64,000 bases of DNA from Ophiura sarsii (lineage: Eukaryota > Echinodermata > Ophiuroidea > Amphilepidida > Ophiuridae): the NCBI GenBank assembly GCA_035610835.1, contig CM069453.1:72294682-72358681 (forward strand), in the 5' to 3' direction. The position numbers and the translations under genes were made by a program. Shown here one piece after another: positions 35,801 to 46,678 of the stretch. Numbering within the stretch: the first letter of the stretch is position 1; every line of letters begins with the position of its first letter. The notes under the pieces were generated by a model, which searched no databases, had not been told where the DNA came from, and was given only the letters and a program-made list of their open reading frames with translations.

Positions 35801-38800
35801 ATTTTAAAGAAAATCACGTTTTGACCCCTACAGACCCCCGTGTGACCTTTGACCCAAAACTGTGAAGACCCTATATGGAGGTCAGGTAGGGGGTCCTACT
35901 GACCAAGTCTGGTGAATGTATCATGTAAACTGTAGGAGTAGAAGCATTTTAAAGAAAATCAAGGTTTTACCCCTACAGACTTCCGTGTGACCTTTGACCC
36001 AAAACTGTGAAGACCCTATATGGAGGTCAGGTAGGGGGTCCTACTGACCAAGTCTGGTGAATGTAGCATGTAAACTGTAGGAGTAGAAGCATTTTAAAGA
36101 AAATCACGTTTTGACCCCTACAGACCCCCGTGTGACCTTTGACCCAAAACTGTGAAGACCCTATATGGAGGTCAGGTAGGGGGTCCTACTAACCAAGTCT
36201 GGTGAATGTATCATGTAAACTGTAGGAGTAGAAGCATTTTAAAGAAAATCAAGTTTTGACCCCTACAGACTTCCGTGTGACCTTTGACCCAAAACTGTGA
36301 AGACCCTATATGGAGGTCAGGTAGGGGGTCCTACTGACCAAGTCTGGTGAATGTAGCATGTAAACTGTAGGAGTAGAAGCATTTTAAAGAAAATCCATTT
36401 TAAAGAAAATCACGTTTTGACCCCTACAGACTTCCGTGTGACCTTTGACCCAAAACTGTGAAGACCCTATATGGAGGTCAGGTAGGGGGTCCTACTGACC
36501 AAGTCTGGTGAATGTAGCATGTAAACTGTAGGAGTAGAAGCATTTTAAAGAAAATCACGTTTTGACCCCTACAGACCCCCGTGTGACCTTTGACCCAAAA
36601 CTGTGAAGACCCTATATGGAGGTCAGGTAGGGGGTCCTACTGACCAAGTCTGGTGAATGTATCATGTAAACTGTAGGAGTAGAAGCATTTTAAAGAAAAT
36701 CAAGTTTTGACCCCTACAGACTTCCGTGTGACCTTTGACCCAAAACTGTGAAGACCCTATATGGAGGTCAGGTAGGGGGTCCTACTGACCAAGTCTGGTG
36801 AATGTAGCATGTAAACTGTAGGAGTAGAAGCATTTTAAAGAAAATCCATTTTAAAGAAAATCACGTTTTGACCCCTACAGACTTCCGTGTGACCTTTGAC
36901 CCAAAACTGTGAAGACCCTATATGGAGGTCAGGTAGGGGGTCCTACTGACCAAGTCTGGTGAATGTATCATGTAAACTGTAGGAGTAGAAGCATTTTAAA
37001 GAAAATCAAGTTTTGACCCCTACAGACTTCCGTGTGACCTTTGACCCAAAACTGTGAAGACCCTATATGGAGGTCAGGTAGGGGGTCCTACTGACCAAGT
37101 CTGGTGAATGTAGCATGTAAACTGTAGGAGTAGAAGCATTTTAAAGAAAATCCATTTTAAAGAAAATCACGTTTTGACCCCTACAGACTTCCGTGTGACC
37201 TTTGACCCAAAACTGTGAAGACCCTATATGGAGGTCAGGTAGGGGGTCCTACTGACCAAGTCTGGTGAATGTAGCATGTAAACTGTAGGAGTAGAAGCAT
37301 TTTAAAGAAAATCACGTTTTGACCCCTACAGACCCCCGTGTGACCTTTGACCCAAAACTGTGAAGACCCTATATGGAGGTTAGGTAGGGGGTCCTACTGA
37401 CCAAGTCTGGTGAATGTATCATGTAAACTGTAGGAGTAGAAGCATTTTAAAGAAAATCAAGTTTTGACCCCTACAGACTTCCGTGTGACCTTTGACCCAA
37501 AACTGTGAAGACCCTATATGGAGGTCAGGTAGGGGGTCCTACTGACCAAGTCTGGTGAATGTATCATGTAAACTGTAGGAGTAGAAGCATTTTAAAGAAA
37601 ATCAAGTTTTGACCCCTACAGACTTCCGTGTGACCTTTGACCCAAAACTGTGAAGACCCTATATGGAGGTCAGGTAGGGGGTCCTACTGACCAAGTCTGG
37701 TGAATGTAGCATGTAAACTGTAGGAGTAGAAGCATTTTAAAGAAAATCCATTTTAAAGAAAATCACGTTTTGACCCCTACAGACTTCCGTGTGACCTTTG
37801 ACCCAAAACTGTGAAGACCCTATATTGAGGTCAGGTAGGGGGTCCTACTGACCAAGTCTGGTGAATGTATCATGTAAACTGTGGGAGTAGAAGCATTTTA
37901 AAGAAAATCCATTTTAAAGAAAATCACGTTTTGACCCCTACAGACTTCCGTGTGCCCTTTGACCCAAAACTGTGAAGACCCTATATGGAGGTCAGGTAGG
38001 GGGTCCTACTGACCAAGTCTGGTGAATGTATCATGTAAACTGTAGGAGTAGAAGCATTTTAAAGAGAATCAAGTTTTGACCCCTACAGACTTCCGTGTGA
38101 CCTTTGACCCAAAACTGTGAAGACCCTATATGGAGGTCAGGTAGGGGGTCCTACTGACCAAGTCTGGTGAATGTAGCATGTAAACTGTAGGAGTAGAAGC
38201 ATTTTAAAGAAAATCACGTTTTGACCCCTACAGACCCCCGTGTGACCTTTGACCCAAAACTGTGAAGACCCTATATGGAGGTCAGGTAGGGGGTCCTACT
38301 GACCAAGTCTGGTGAATGTATCATGTAAACTGTAGGAGTAGAAGCATTTTAAAGAAAATCAAGGTTTTACCCCTACAGACTTCCGTGTGACCTTTGACCC
38401 AAAACTGTGAAGACCCTATATGGAAGTCAGGTAGGGGGTCCTACTGACCAAGTCTGGTAAATGTAGCATGTAAACTGTAGGAGTAGAAGCATTTTAAAGA
38501 AAATCACGTTTTGACCCCTACAGACCCCCGTGTGACCTTTGACCCAAAACTGTGAAGACCCTATATGGAGGTCAGGTAGGGGGTCCTACTGACCAAGTCT
38601 GGTGAATGTATCATGTAAACTGTAGGAGTAGAAGCATTTTAAAGAAAATCAAGTTTTGACCCCTACAGACTTCCGTGTGACCTTTGACCCAAAACTGTGA
38701 AGACCCTATATGGAGGTCAGGTAGGGGGTCCTACTGACCAAGTCTGGTGAATGTAGCATGTAAACTGTAGGAGTAGAAGCATTTTAAAGAAAATCCATTT

Positions 38801-41017
38801 TAAAGAAAATCACGTTTTGACCCCTACAGACTTCCGTGTGACCTTTGACCCAAAACTGTGAAGACCCTATATGGAGGTCAGGTAGGGGGTCCTACTGACC
38901 AAGTCTGGTGAATGTAGCATGTAAACTGTAGGAGTAGAAGCATTTTAAAGAAAATCACGTTTTGACCCCTACAGACCCCCGTGTGACCTTTGACCCAAAA
39001 CTGTGAAGACCCTATATGGAGGTCAGATAGGGGGTCCTACTGACCAAGTCTGGTGAATGTATCATGTAAACTGTAGGAGTAGAAGCATTTTAAAGAAAAT
39101 CAAGTTTTGACCCCTACAGACTTCCGTGTGACCTTTGACCCAAAACTGTGAAGACCCTATATGGAGTTCAGGTAGGGGGTCCTACTGACCAAGTCTGGTG
39201 AATGTAGCATGTAAACTGTAGGAGTAGAAGCATTTTAAAGAAAATCCATTTTAAAGAAAATCACGTTTTGACCCCTACAGACTTCCGTGTGACCTTTGAC
39301 CCAAAACTGTGAAGACCCTATATGGAGGTCAGGTAGGGGGTCCTACTGACCAAGTCTGGTGAATGTATCATGTAAACTGTAGGAGTAGAAGCATTTTAAA
39401 GAAAATCAAGTTTTGACCCCTACAGACTTCCGTGTGACCTTTGACCCAAAACTGTGAAGACCCTATATGGAGGTCAGGTAGGGGGTCCTACTGACCAAGT
39501 CTGGTGAATGTAGCATGTAAACTGTAGGAGTAGAAGCATTTTAAAGAAAATCCATTTTAAAGAAAATCACGTTTTGACCCCTACAGACTTCCGTGTGACC
39601 TTTGACCCAAAACTGTGAAGACCCTATATGGAGGTCAGGTAGGGGGTCCTACTGACCAAGTCTGGTGAATGTAGCATGTAAACTGTAGGAGTAGAAGCAT
39701 TTTAAAGAAAATCACGTTTTGACCCCTACAGACCCCCGTGTGACCTTTGACCCAAAACTGTGAAGACCCTATATGGAGGTCAGGTAGGGGGTCCTACTGA
39801 CCAAGTCTGGTGAATGTATCATGTAAACTGTAGGAGTAGAAGTATTTTAAAGAAAATCCATTTTAAAGAAAATCACGTTTTGACCCCTACAGACTTCCGT
39901 GTGACCTTTGACCCAAAACTGTGAAGACCCTATATGGAGGTCAGGTAGGGGGTCCTACTGACCAAGTCTGGTGAATGTATCATGTAAACTGTAGGAGTAG
40001 AAGTATTTTAAAGAAAATCCATTTTAAAGAAAATCACGTTTTGACCCCTACAGACTTCCGTGTGACCTTTGACCCAAAACTGTGAAGACCCTATATGGAG
40101 GTCAGGTAGGGGGTCCTACTGACCAAGTCTGGTGAATGTATCATGTAAATTGTAGGAGTAGAAGCATTTTAAAGAAAATCCATTTTAAAGAAAATCACGT
40201 TTTGACCCCTACAGACTTCCGTGTGCCCTTTGACCCAAAACTGTGAAGACCGTATATGGAGGTCAGGTAGGGGGTCCTACTGACCAAGTCTGGTGAATGT
40301 ATCATGTAAACTGTAGGAGTAGAAGCATTTTAAAGAAAATCAAGTTTTGACCCCTACAGACTTCCGTGTGACCTTTGACCCAAAACTGTGAAGACCCTAT
40401 ATGGAGGTCAGGTAGGGGGTCCTACTGACCAAGTCTGGTGAATGTAGCATGTAAACTGTAGGAGTAGAAGCATTTTAAAGAAAATCCATTTTAAAGAAAA
40501 TCACGTTTTGACCCCTACAGACTTCCGTGTGACCTTTGACCCAAAACTGTGAAGACCCTATATGGAGGTCAGGTAGGGGGTCCTACTGACCAAGTCTGGT
40601 GAATGTAGCATGTAAACTGTAGGAGTAGAAGCATTTTAAAGAAAATCACGTTTTGACCCCTACAGACCCCCGTGTGACCTTTGACCCAAAACTGTGAAGA
40701 CCCTACATGGAGGTCAGGTAGGGGGTCCTACTGACCAAGTCTGGTGAATGTATCATGTAAACTGTAGGAGTAGAAGCATTTTAAAGAAAATCCATTTTAA
40801 AGAAAATCACGTTTTGACCCCTACAGACTTCCGTGTGACTTTTGACCCAAAACTGTGAAGACCCTATATGGAGGTCAGGTAGGGGGTCCTACTGACCAAG
40901 TCTGGTGAATGTATCATGTAAACTGTAGGAGTAGAAGCATTTTAAAGAAAATCAAGTTTTGACCCCTACAGACTTCCGTGTGACCTTTGACCCAAAACTG
41001 TGAAGACCCTATATGGT
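23817..41017. repeat. Satellite B block 10, 17.2-kb expanded array, type II end
   Basis: About 114-115 B monomers without any A sequence. It starts with a type II-like monomer (CTATATGGAGG, CATTTGAAAG) and ends with the standard type II series (CCTACATGG, AAAATCAAG, stub, GGT), so it appears to be a small type II block enlarged from within. Rare variants recur at fixed offsets: GTATAATG, AAAGAGAATC, AATCAAGGTTTTAC, GTGCCC and GGTACTACTG, which gives nested high-order repeats. A 65-codon open frame on the minus strand at 34169-34366 is repeat-derived and is not called. Confidence 0.96.
25659..29640. repeat. Nested high-order repeats in the large B array (1659 and 1353 bp)
   Basis: GTATAATG-type monomers lie with TATAATG at 25659, 27318 and 28671, giving steps of 1659 and 1353 bp. 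The GAGAATC marker at 26322, 27981 and 29334 gives the same two steps, and CAAGGTTTTAC at 28277 and 29630 gives 1353. These lengths fit 11 monomers (7 short, 4 long) and 9 monomers (6 short, 3 long). Confidence 0.88.
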
Positions 41018-42885
41018 AATCGTTGCTCGTATCGGCGCTTAGAGCAGCTAGCAACGTAGCATTACTCAGGTCAAGTCAAAATTCAACACAGATGTGTTTT
41101 TACATTACTTTTAAATTTTTTCAAAAAAATCCAATCGTTGCTCGTATCGGCGCTTAGAGCAGCTAGCAACGTAGCATTACTCAGGTCAAGTCAAAATTCA
41201 ACACAGATGTGTTTTTACATCACTTTTAATTTTTTTCAAAAAAAATCCAATCGTTGCTCGTATCTGCGCATAGAGCAGCTAGCAAGATAGCATTACTCAG
41301 GAAAAGTCAAAAATCAACACAAATGTGTTTTTACATCACTTTCAATTTTTTTCAAAAAAATCCAATCGTTGCTCGTATCTGCGCATAGAGCAGCTAGCAA
41401 GGTAGCATTACTCAGGAAAAGTCAAAAATCAACACAGATGTGTTTTTACATCACTTTTAACTTTTTTCAAAAAATTCCAATTGTTGCTCGTATCGGCGCA
41501 TAGATCAGCTAACAAGATAGCATTTCTCAGGAAAAGTCGAAAATCAACACAGATGTGTTTTTACATCACTTTCAATTTTTTTCAAAAAAATCCAATTGTT
41601 GCTCGTATCGGCGCATAGAGCAGCAAGCAAGGTAGCATTACTCAGGAAAAGTCATAAATCAACACAGATGTGTTTTTACATCACTTTTAAATTTTTTCAA
41701 AAAAAATCCAATTTTTGCTCGTATCTGCGCATAGAGCAGCTAGCAAGATAGCATTACTCAGGAAAAGTCAAAAATCAACACAGATGTGTTTTTACATCAC
41801 TTTTAACTTTTTTCAAAAAATTCCAATTGTTGCTCGTATCGGCGCATAGAGCAGCTAACAAGATAGCATTACTCAGGAAAAGTCAAAAATCAACACAGAT
41901 ATGTTTTTACATCACTTTTAACTTTTTTCGAAAAATTCCAATTGTTGCTCGTATCTGCGCATAGATCAGCTAACAAGATAGCATTTCTCAGGAAAAGTCA
42001 AAAATCAACACAGATGTGTTTTTACATCACTTTTAAATGTTTTCAAAAAATTCCAATTGTTGCTCGTATCGGCGCATAGAGCAGCTAGCAATGAAAAGTC
42101 ATAGATCAACACAGATGTGTTTTTACATCACTTTTAAATTTTTTCAAAAAATTCCAATTGTTGCTCGTATCTGCGCATTAACAAGATAGCATTTCTCAGG
42201 AAAAGTCAAAAATCAACACAGATGGGTTTTTACATCACTTTCAATTTTTTTCAAAAAAATCCAATTGTTGCTCGTATCGGCGCATAGAGCAGCTAGCAAG
42301 GTAGCATTACTCAGGAAAAGTCAAAAATCAACACAGATGAGTTTTTACATCACTTTTAAAAATTTTCAAAAAAAATCCAATTGTTGCTCGTATCGGCGCA
42401 TAGAGCAGCTAGCAACGTAGCATTACTCAGGAAAAGTCAAAAATCAACACAAATGTGTTTTTACATCACTTTCAATTCTTTTCAAAAAAATCCAATCGTT
42501 GCTCGTATCTGCGCATAGATCAGCTAACAAGATAGCATTTCTCAGGAAAAGTCAAAAATCAACACAGATGTGTTTTTACATCACTTTTAAATTTTTTCAA
42601 CAAATTCCAATTGTTGCTCGTATCGGTGCATAGAGCATTTCCCAAGGTAGCATTACTCAGGAAAAGTCAAAAATCAACACAGATATGTTTTTACATCACT
42701 TTTAACTTTTTTCGAAAAATTCCAATTGTTGCTCGTATCTGCGCATAGATCAGCTAACAAGATAGCATTTCTCAGGAAAAGTCAAAAATCAACACAGATG
42801 GGTTTTTACATCACTTTCAATTTTTTTCAAAAAAAATCCAATTGTTGCTTGTATCGGTGCATAGAGCATTTCCCAAGGTAGCATT
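41018..42885. repeat. Satellite A block 11, type II head, right flank of the large B array
   Basis: About 16 A monomers, 1868 bp, matching 21949-23816 in length and monomer order, with the CTAGCAATGA deletion monomer at 42085. It carries GTCGAAAATC and AGCAGCAAGC near 41540-41630 and a private CCAATTTTTGCTCG near 41710. It ends with GCTTGTATCGGTGC and leads into a type I B block. Confidence 0.95.
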
Positions 42886-43793
42886 AAGACCCTATATGCA
42901 GGTCAGGTAGGGGGTCCTACTGACCAAGTCTGGTGAATGTAGCATGTAAACTGTAGGAGTAGAAGCATTTTAAAGAAAATCACGTTTTGACCCCTACAGA
43001 CCCCCGTGTGACCTTTGACCCAAAACTGTTAAGACCCTATATGGAGGTCAGGTAGGGGGTCCTACTGACCAAGTCTGGTGAATGTAGCATGTAAACTGTA
43101 GGAGTAGAAGCATTTTAAAGAAAATCCATTTTAAAGAAAATCACGTTTTGACCCCTACAGACTTCCGTGTGACCTTTGACCCAAAACTGTGAAGACCCTA
43201 TATGGAGGTCAGGTAGGGGGTCCTACTGACCAAGTCTGGTGAATGTAGCATGTAAACTGTAGGAGTAGAAGCATTTTAAAGAAAATCACGTTTTGACCCC
43301 TACAGACCCCCGTGTGACCTTTGACCCAAAACTGTGAAGACCCTATATGGAGGTCAGGTAGGGGGTCCTACTGACCAAGTCTGGTGAATGTATCATGTAA
43401 ACTGTAGGAGTAGAAGTATTTTAAAGAAAATCCATTTTAAAGAAAATCACGTTTTGACCCCTACAGACTTCCGTGTGACCTTTGACCCAAAACTGTGAAG
43501 ACCCTATTTGGAGGTCAGGTAGGGGGTCCTACTGACCAAGTCTGGTGAATGTATCATGTAAACTGTAGGAGTAGAAGCATTTTAAAGAAAATCAAGTTTT
43601 GACCCATACAGACTTCCGTGTGACCTTTGACCCAAAACTGTGAAGACCCTATATGGAGGTCAGGTAGGGGGTCCTACTGACCAAGTCTGGTGAATGTATC
43701 ATTTAAACTGTAGGAGTAGAAGCATTTTAAAGAAAATCCATTTTAAAGAAAATCACGTTTTGACCCCTAAAGACTTCCGTGTGACCTTTGACC
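42886..43793. repeat. Satellite B block 11, type I with 306-bp deletion
   Basis: Six monomers instead of eight, 908 bp. Compared with 743-1956 the two monomers carrying the first CATTTAAAC and GTAGGGCAGG are missing, exactly one 145+161 dimer. It keeps CTATTTGG and TTTTGACCCATAC, the latter shared only with blocks 1 and 3. The last monomer has TTTTGACCCCTAAAG. Confidence 0.94.
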
Positions 43794-46213
43794 TTTGAGC
43801 AAGGTAGCATTACTCAGGTCAAGTCAAAATTCAACACAGATGTGTTTTTACATCACTTTTAAATTTTTTCAAAAAAATCCAATCGTTGTTCGTATTGGCG
43901 CATAGAGCAGCTAGCAAGATAGCATTACTCAGGAAAAGTCAAAAATCAACACAGATGTGTTTTTACATCACTTTTAACTTTTTTCAAAAAAATCCAATTG
44001 TTGTTCGTATTGGCGCATAGAGCAGCTAGCAAGGTAGCATTACTCAGGTCAAGTCAAAATTCAACACAGATCTGTTTATACATCACTTTTAAAAAATTTC
44101 AAAAAAATCCAATCATTGCTTGTATCGGCGCTTAGAGCAGCTAGCAACGTAGCATTACTCAGGTCAAGTCAAAATTCAACACAGATGTGTTTTTACATTA
44201 CTTTTAAATTTTTTCAAAAAAATCCAATCGTTGCTCGTATCGGCGCTTAGAGCAGCTAGCAACGTAGCATTACTCAGGTCAAGTCAAAATTCAACACAGA
44301 TGTGTTTTTACATAACTTTTAATTTTTTTCAAAAAAAATCCAATCGTTGTTCGTATCTGCGCATAGAGCAGCTAGCAAGATAGCATTACTCAGGAAAAGT
44401 CAAAAATCAACACAAATGTGTTTTTACATCACTTTCAATTTTTTTCAAAAAATCCAATCGTTGCTCGTATCTGCGCATAGAGCAGCTAGCAAGGTAGCAT
44501 TACTCAGGAAAAGTCAAAAATCAATACAGATGTGTTTTTACATCACTTTTAACTTTTTTCAAAAAATTCCAATTGTTGCTCGTATCGGCGCATAGATCAG
44601 CTAACAAGATAGCATTTCTCAGGAAAAGTCAAAAATCAACACAGATGTGTTTTTACATCACTTTCAATTTTTTTCAAAAAAATCCAATTGTTCCTCGTAT
44701 CGGCGCATAGAGCAGCTAGCAAGGTAGCATTACTCAGGAAAAGTCATAAATCAACACAGATGTGTTTTTACATCACTTTTAAATTTTTTCAAAAAAAATC
44801 CAATTGTTGCTCGTATCTGCGCATAGTGCAGCTACCAAGATAGCATTACTCAGGAAAAGTCAAAAATCAACACAAATGTGTTTTTACATCACTTTCAATT
44901 TTTTTCAAAAAAATCCAATCGTTGCTCGTATCTGCGCATAGAGCAGCTAGCAAGATAGCGTTACTCAGGAAAAGTCAAAAATCAACACAGATGTGTTTTT
45001 ACATCACTTTTAACTTTTTTCAAAAAATTCCAATTGTTGCTCGTATCGGCGCATAGAGCAGCACACAAGATAGCATTACTCAGGAAAAGTCAAAAATCAA
45101 CACAGATATGTTTTTACATCACTTTTAACTTTTTTCGAAAAATTCCAATTGTTGCTCGTATCTGCGCATAGATCAGCTAACAAGATAGCATTTCTCAGGA
45201 AAAGTCAAAAATCAACACAGATGTGTTTTTACATCACTTTTAACTTTTTTCAAAAAATTCCAATTGTTGCTCGTATCGGCGCATAGAGCAGCTAGCAAGG
45301 TAGCATTACTCAGGTCAAGTCAAAATTCAACACAGATGTGTTTTTACATCACTTTTAAATTTTTTCAAAAAATTCCAATTGTTGCTCGTATCTGCGCATT
45401 AACAAGATAGCATTACTCAGGAAAAGTCAAAAATCAACACAGATGGGTTTTTACATCACTTTCAATTTTTTTCAAAAAAATCCAATTGTTGCTCGTATCG
45501 GCGCATAGAGCAGCTAGCAAGGTAGCATTACTCAGGAAAAGTCAAAAATCAACACAGATGAGTTTTTACATCACTTTTAAAATTTTTCAAAAAAACCCCA
45601 ATTGTTGCTCGTATCGGCGCATAGAGCAGCTAGCAACGTAGCATTACTCAGGAAAAGTCAAAAATCAACACAAATGTGTTTTTACATCACTTTCAATTTT
45701 TTTCAAAAAAATCCAATCGTTGCTCGTATCTGCGCATAGATCAGCTAACAAGATAGCATTTCTCAGGAAAAGTCAAAAATCAACACAGATGTGTTTTTAC
45801 ATCACTTTTAAATTTTTTCAACAAATTCCAATTGTTGCTCGTATCGGTGCATAGAGCATTTCCCAAGGTAGCATTACTCAGGAAAAGTCAAAAATCAACA
45901 CAGATGTGTTTTTACATCACTTTTAAATTTTTTCAACAAATTCCAATTGTTGCTCGTATCGGTGCATAGAGCATTTCCCAAGGTAGCATTACTCAGGAAA
46001 AGTCAAAAATCAACACAGATGTGTTTTTACATCACTTTTAAATTTTTTCAAAAAATTCCAATTGTTGCTCGTATCTGCGCATTAACAAGATAGCATTTCT
46101 CAGGAAAAGTCAAAAATCAACACAGATAAGTTTTTACATCACTTTCATTTTTTTTCAAAAAAAATCCAATTGTTGCTCGTATCGGTGCATAGAGCATTTC
46201 CCAAGGTAGCATT
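43794..46213. repeat. Satellite A block 12, type I head with a converted monomer
   Basis: About 21 A monomers, 2420 bp against 2421 bp for 7802-10222, and collinear with it. Two successive monomers carry GGTGCATAGAGCATTTCCC (45846 and 45961, 115 bp apart) where the reference has that monomer followed by the GATATG palindrome monomer. One monomer has therefore been replaced with no length change. AGCAGCACACAAG near 45058 is private. An 82-codon open frame at 44347-44595 merely reads through two monomers. Confidence 0.94.
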
Positions 46214-46678
46214 AAGACCCTATATGGAGGTCAGGTAGGGGGTCCTACTGACCAAGTCTGGTGAATGTAGCATGTAAACTGTAGGAGTAGAAGCATTTTA
46301 AAGAAAATCACGTTTTGACCCCTACAGACCCCCGTGTGACCTTTGACCCAAAACTGTGAAAACCCTACATGGAGGTCAGGTAGGGGGTCCTACTGACAAG
46401 TCTGGTGAATGTATCATGTAAACTGTAGGAGTAGAAGCATTTTAAAGAAAATCCATTTTAAAGAAAATCACGTTTTGACCCCTACAGACTTCCGTGTGAC
46501 CTTTGACCCAAAACTGTGAAGACCCTATATGGAGGTCAGGTAGGGGGTCCTACTGACCAAGTCTGGTGAATGTATCATGTAAACTGTAGGAGTAGAAGCA
46601 TTTTAAAGAAAATCAAGTTTTGACCCCTACAGACTTCCGTGTGACCTTTGACCCAAAACTGTGAAGACCCTATATGGT
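46214..46678. repeat. Satellite B block 12, type II
   Basis: The 145, 161, 145-bp type II form with one base lost (CTACTGACAAGTCTGG near 46391), giving 465 bp. GTGAAAACCC for GTGAAGACCC near 46357 is a second private change. The middle monomer has the ordinary AAAATCCATTTT duplication and not AAAATCAATTTT. Confidence 0.94.

Noticed and set aside
23817..41017. Ribosomal or 5S gene spacer array
   Set aside because: No rRNA-like or 5S-like conserved segment occurs in any B monomer, and the unit is too short to hold a gene plus spacer.
44347..44595. 82-codon open frame on the plus strand
   Set aside because: Repeat translation of A monomers, similar in peptide to the one at 19037.
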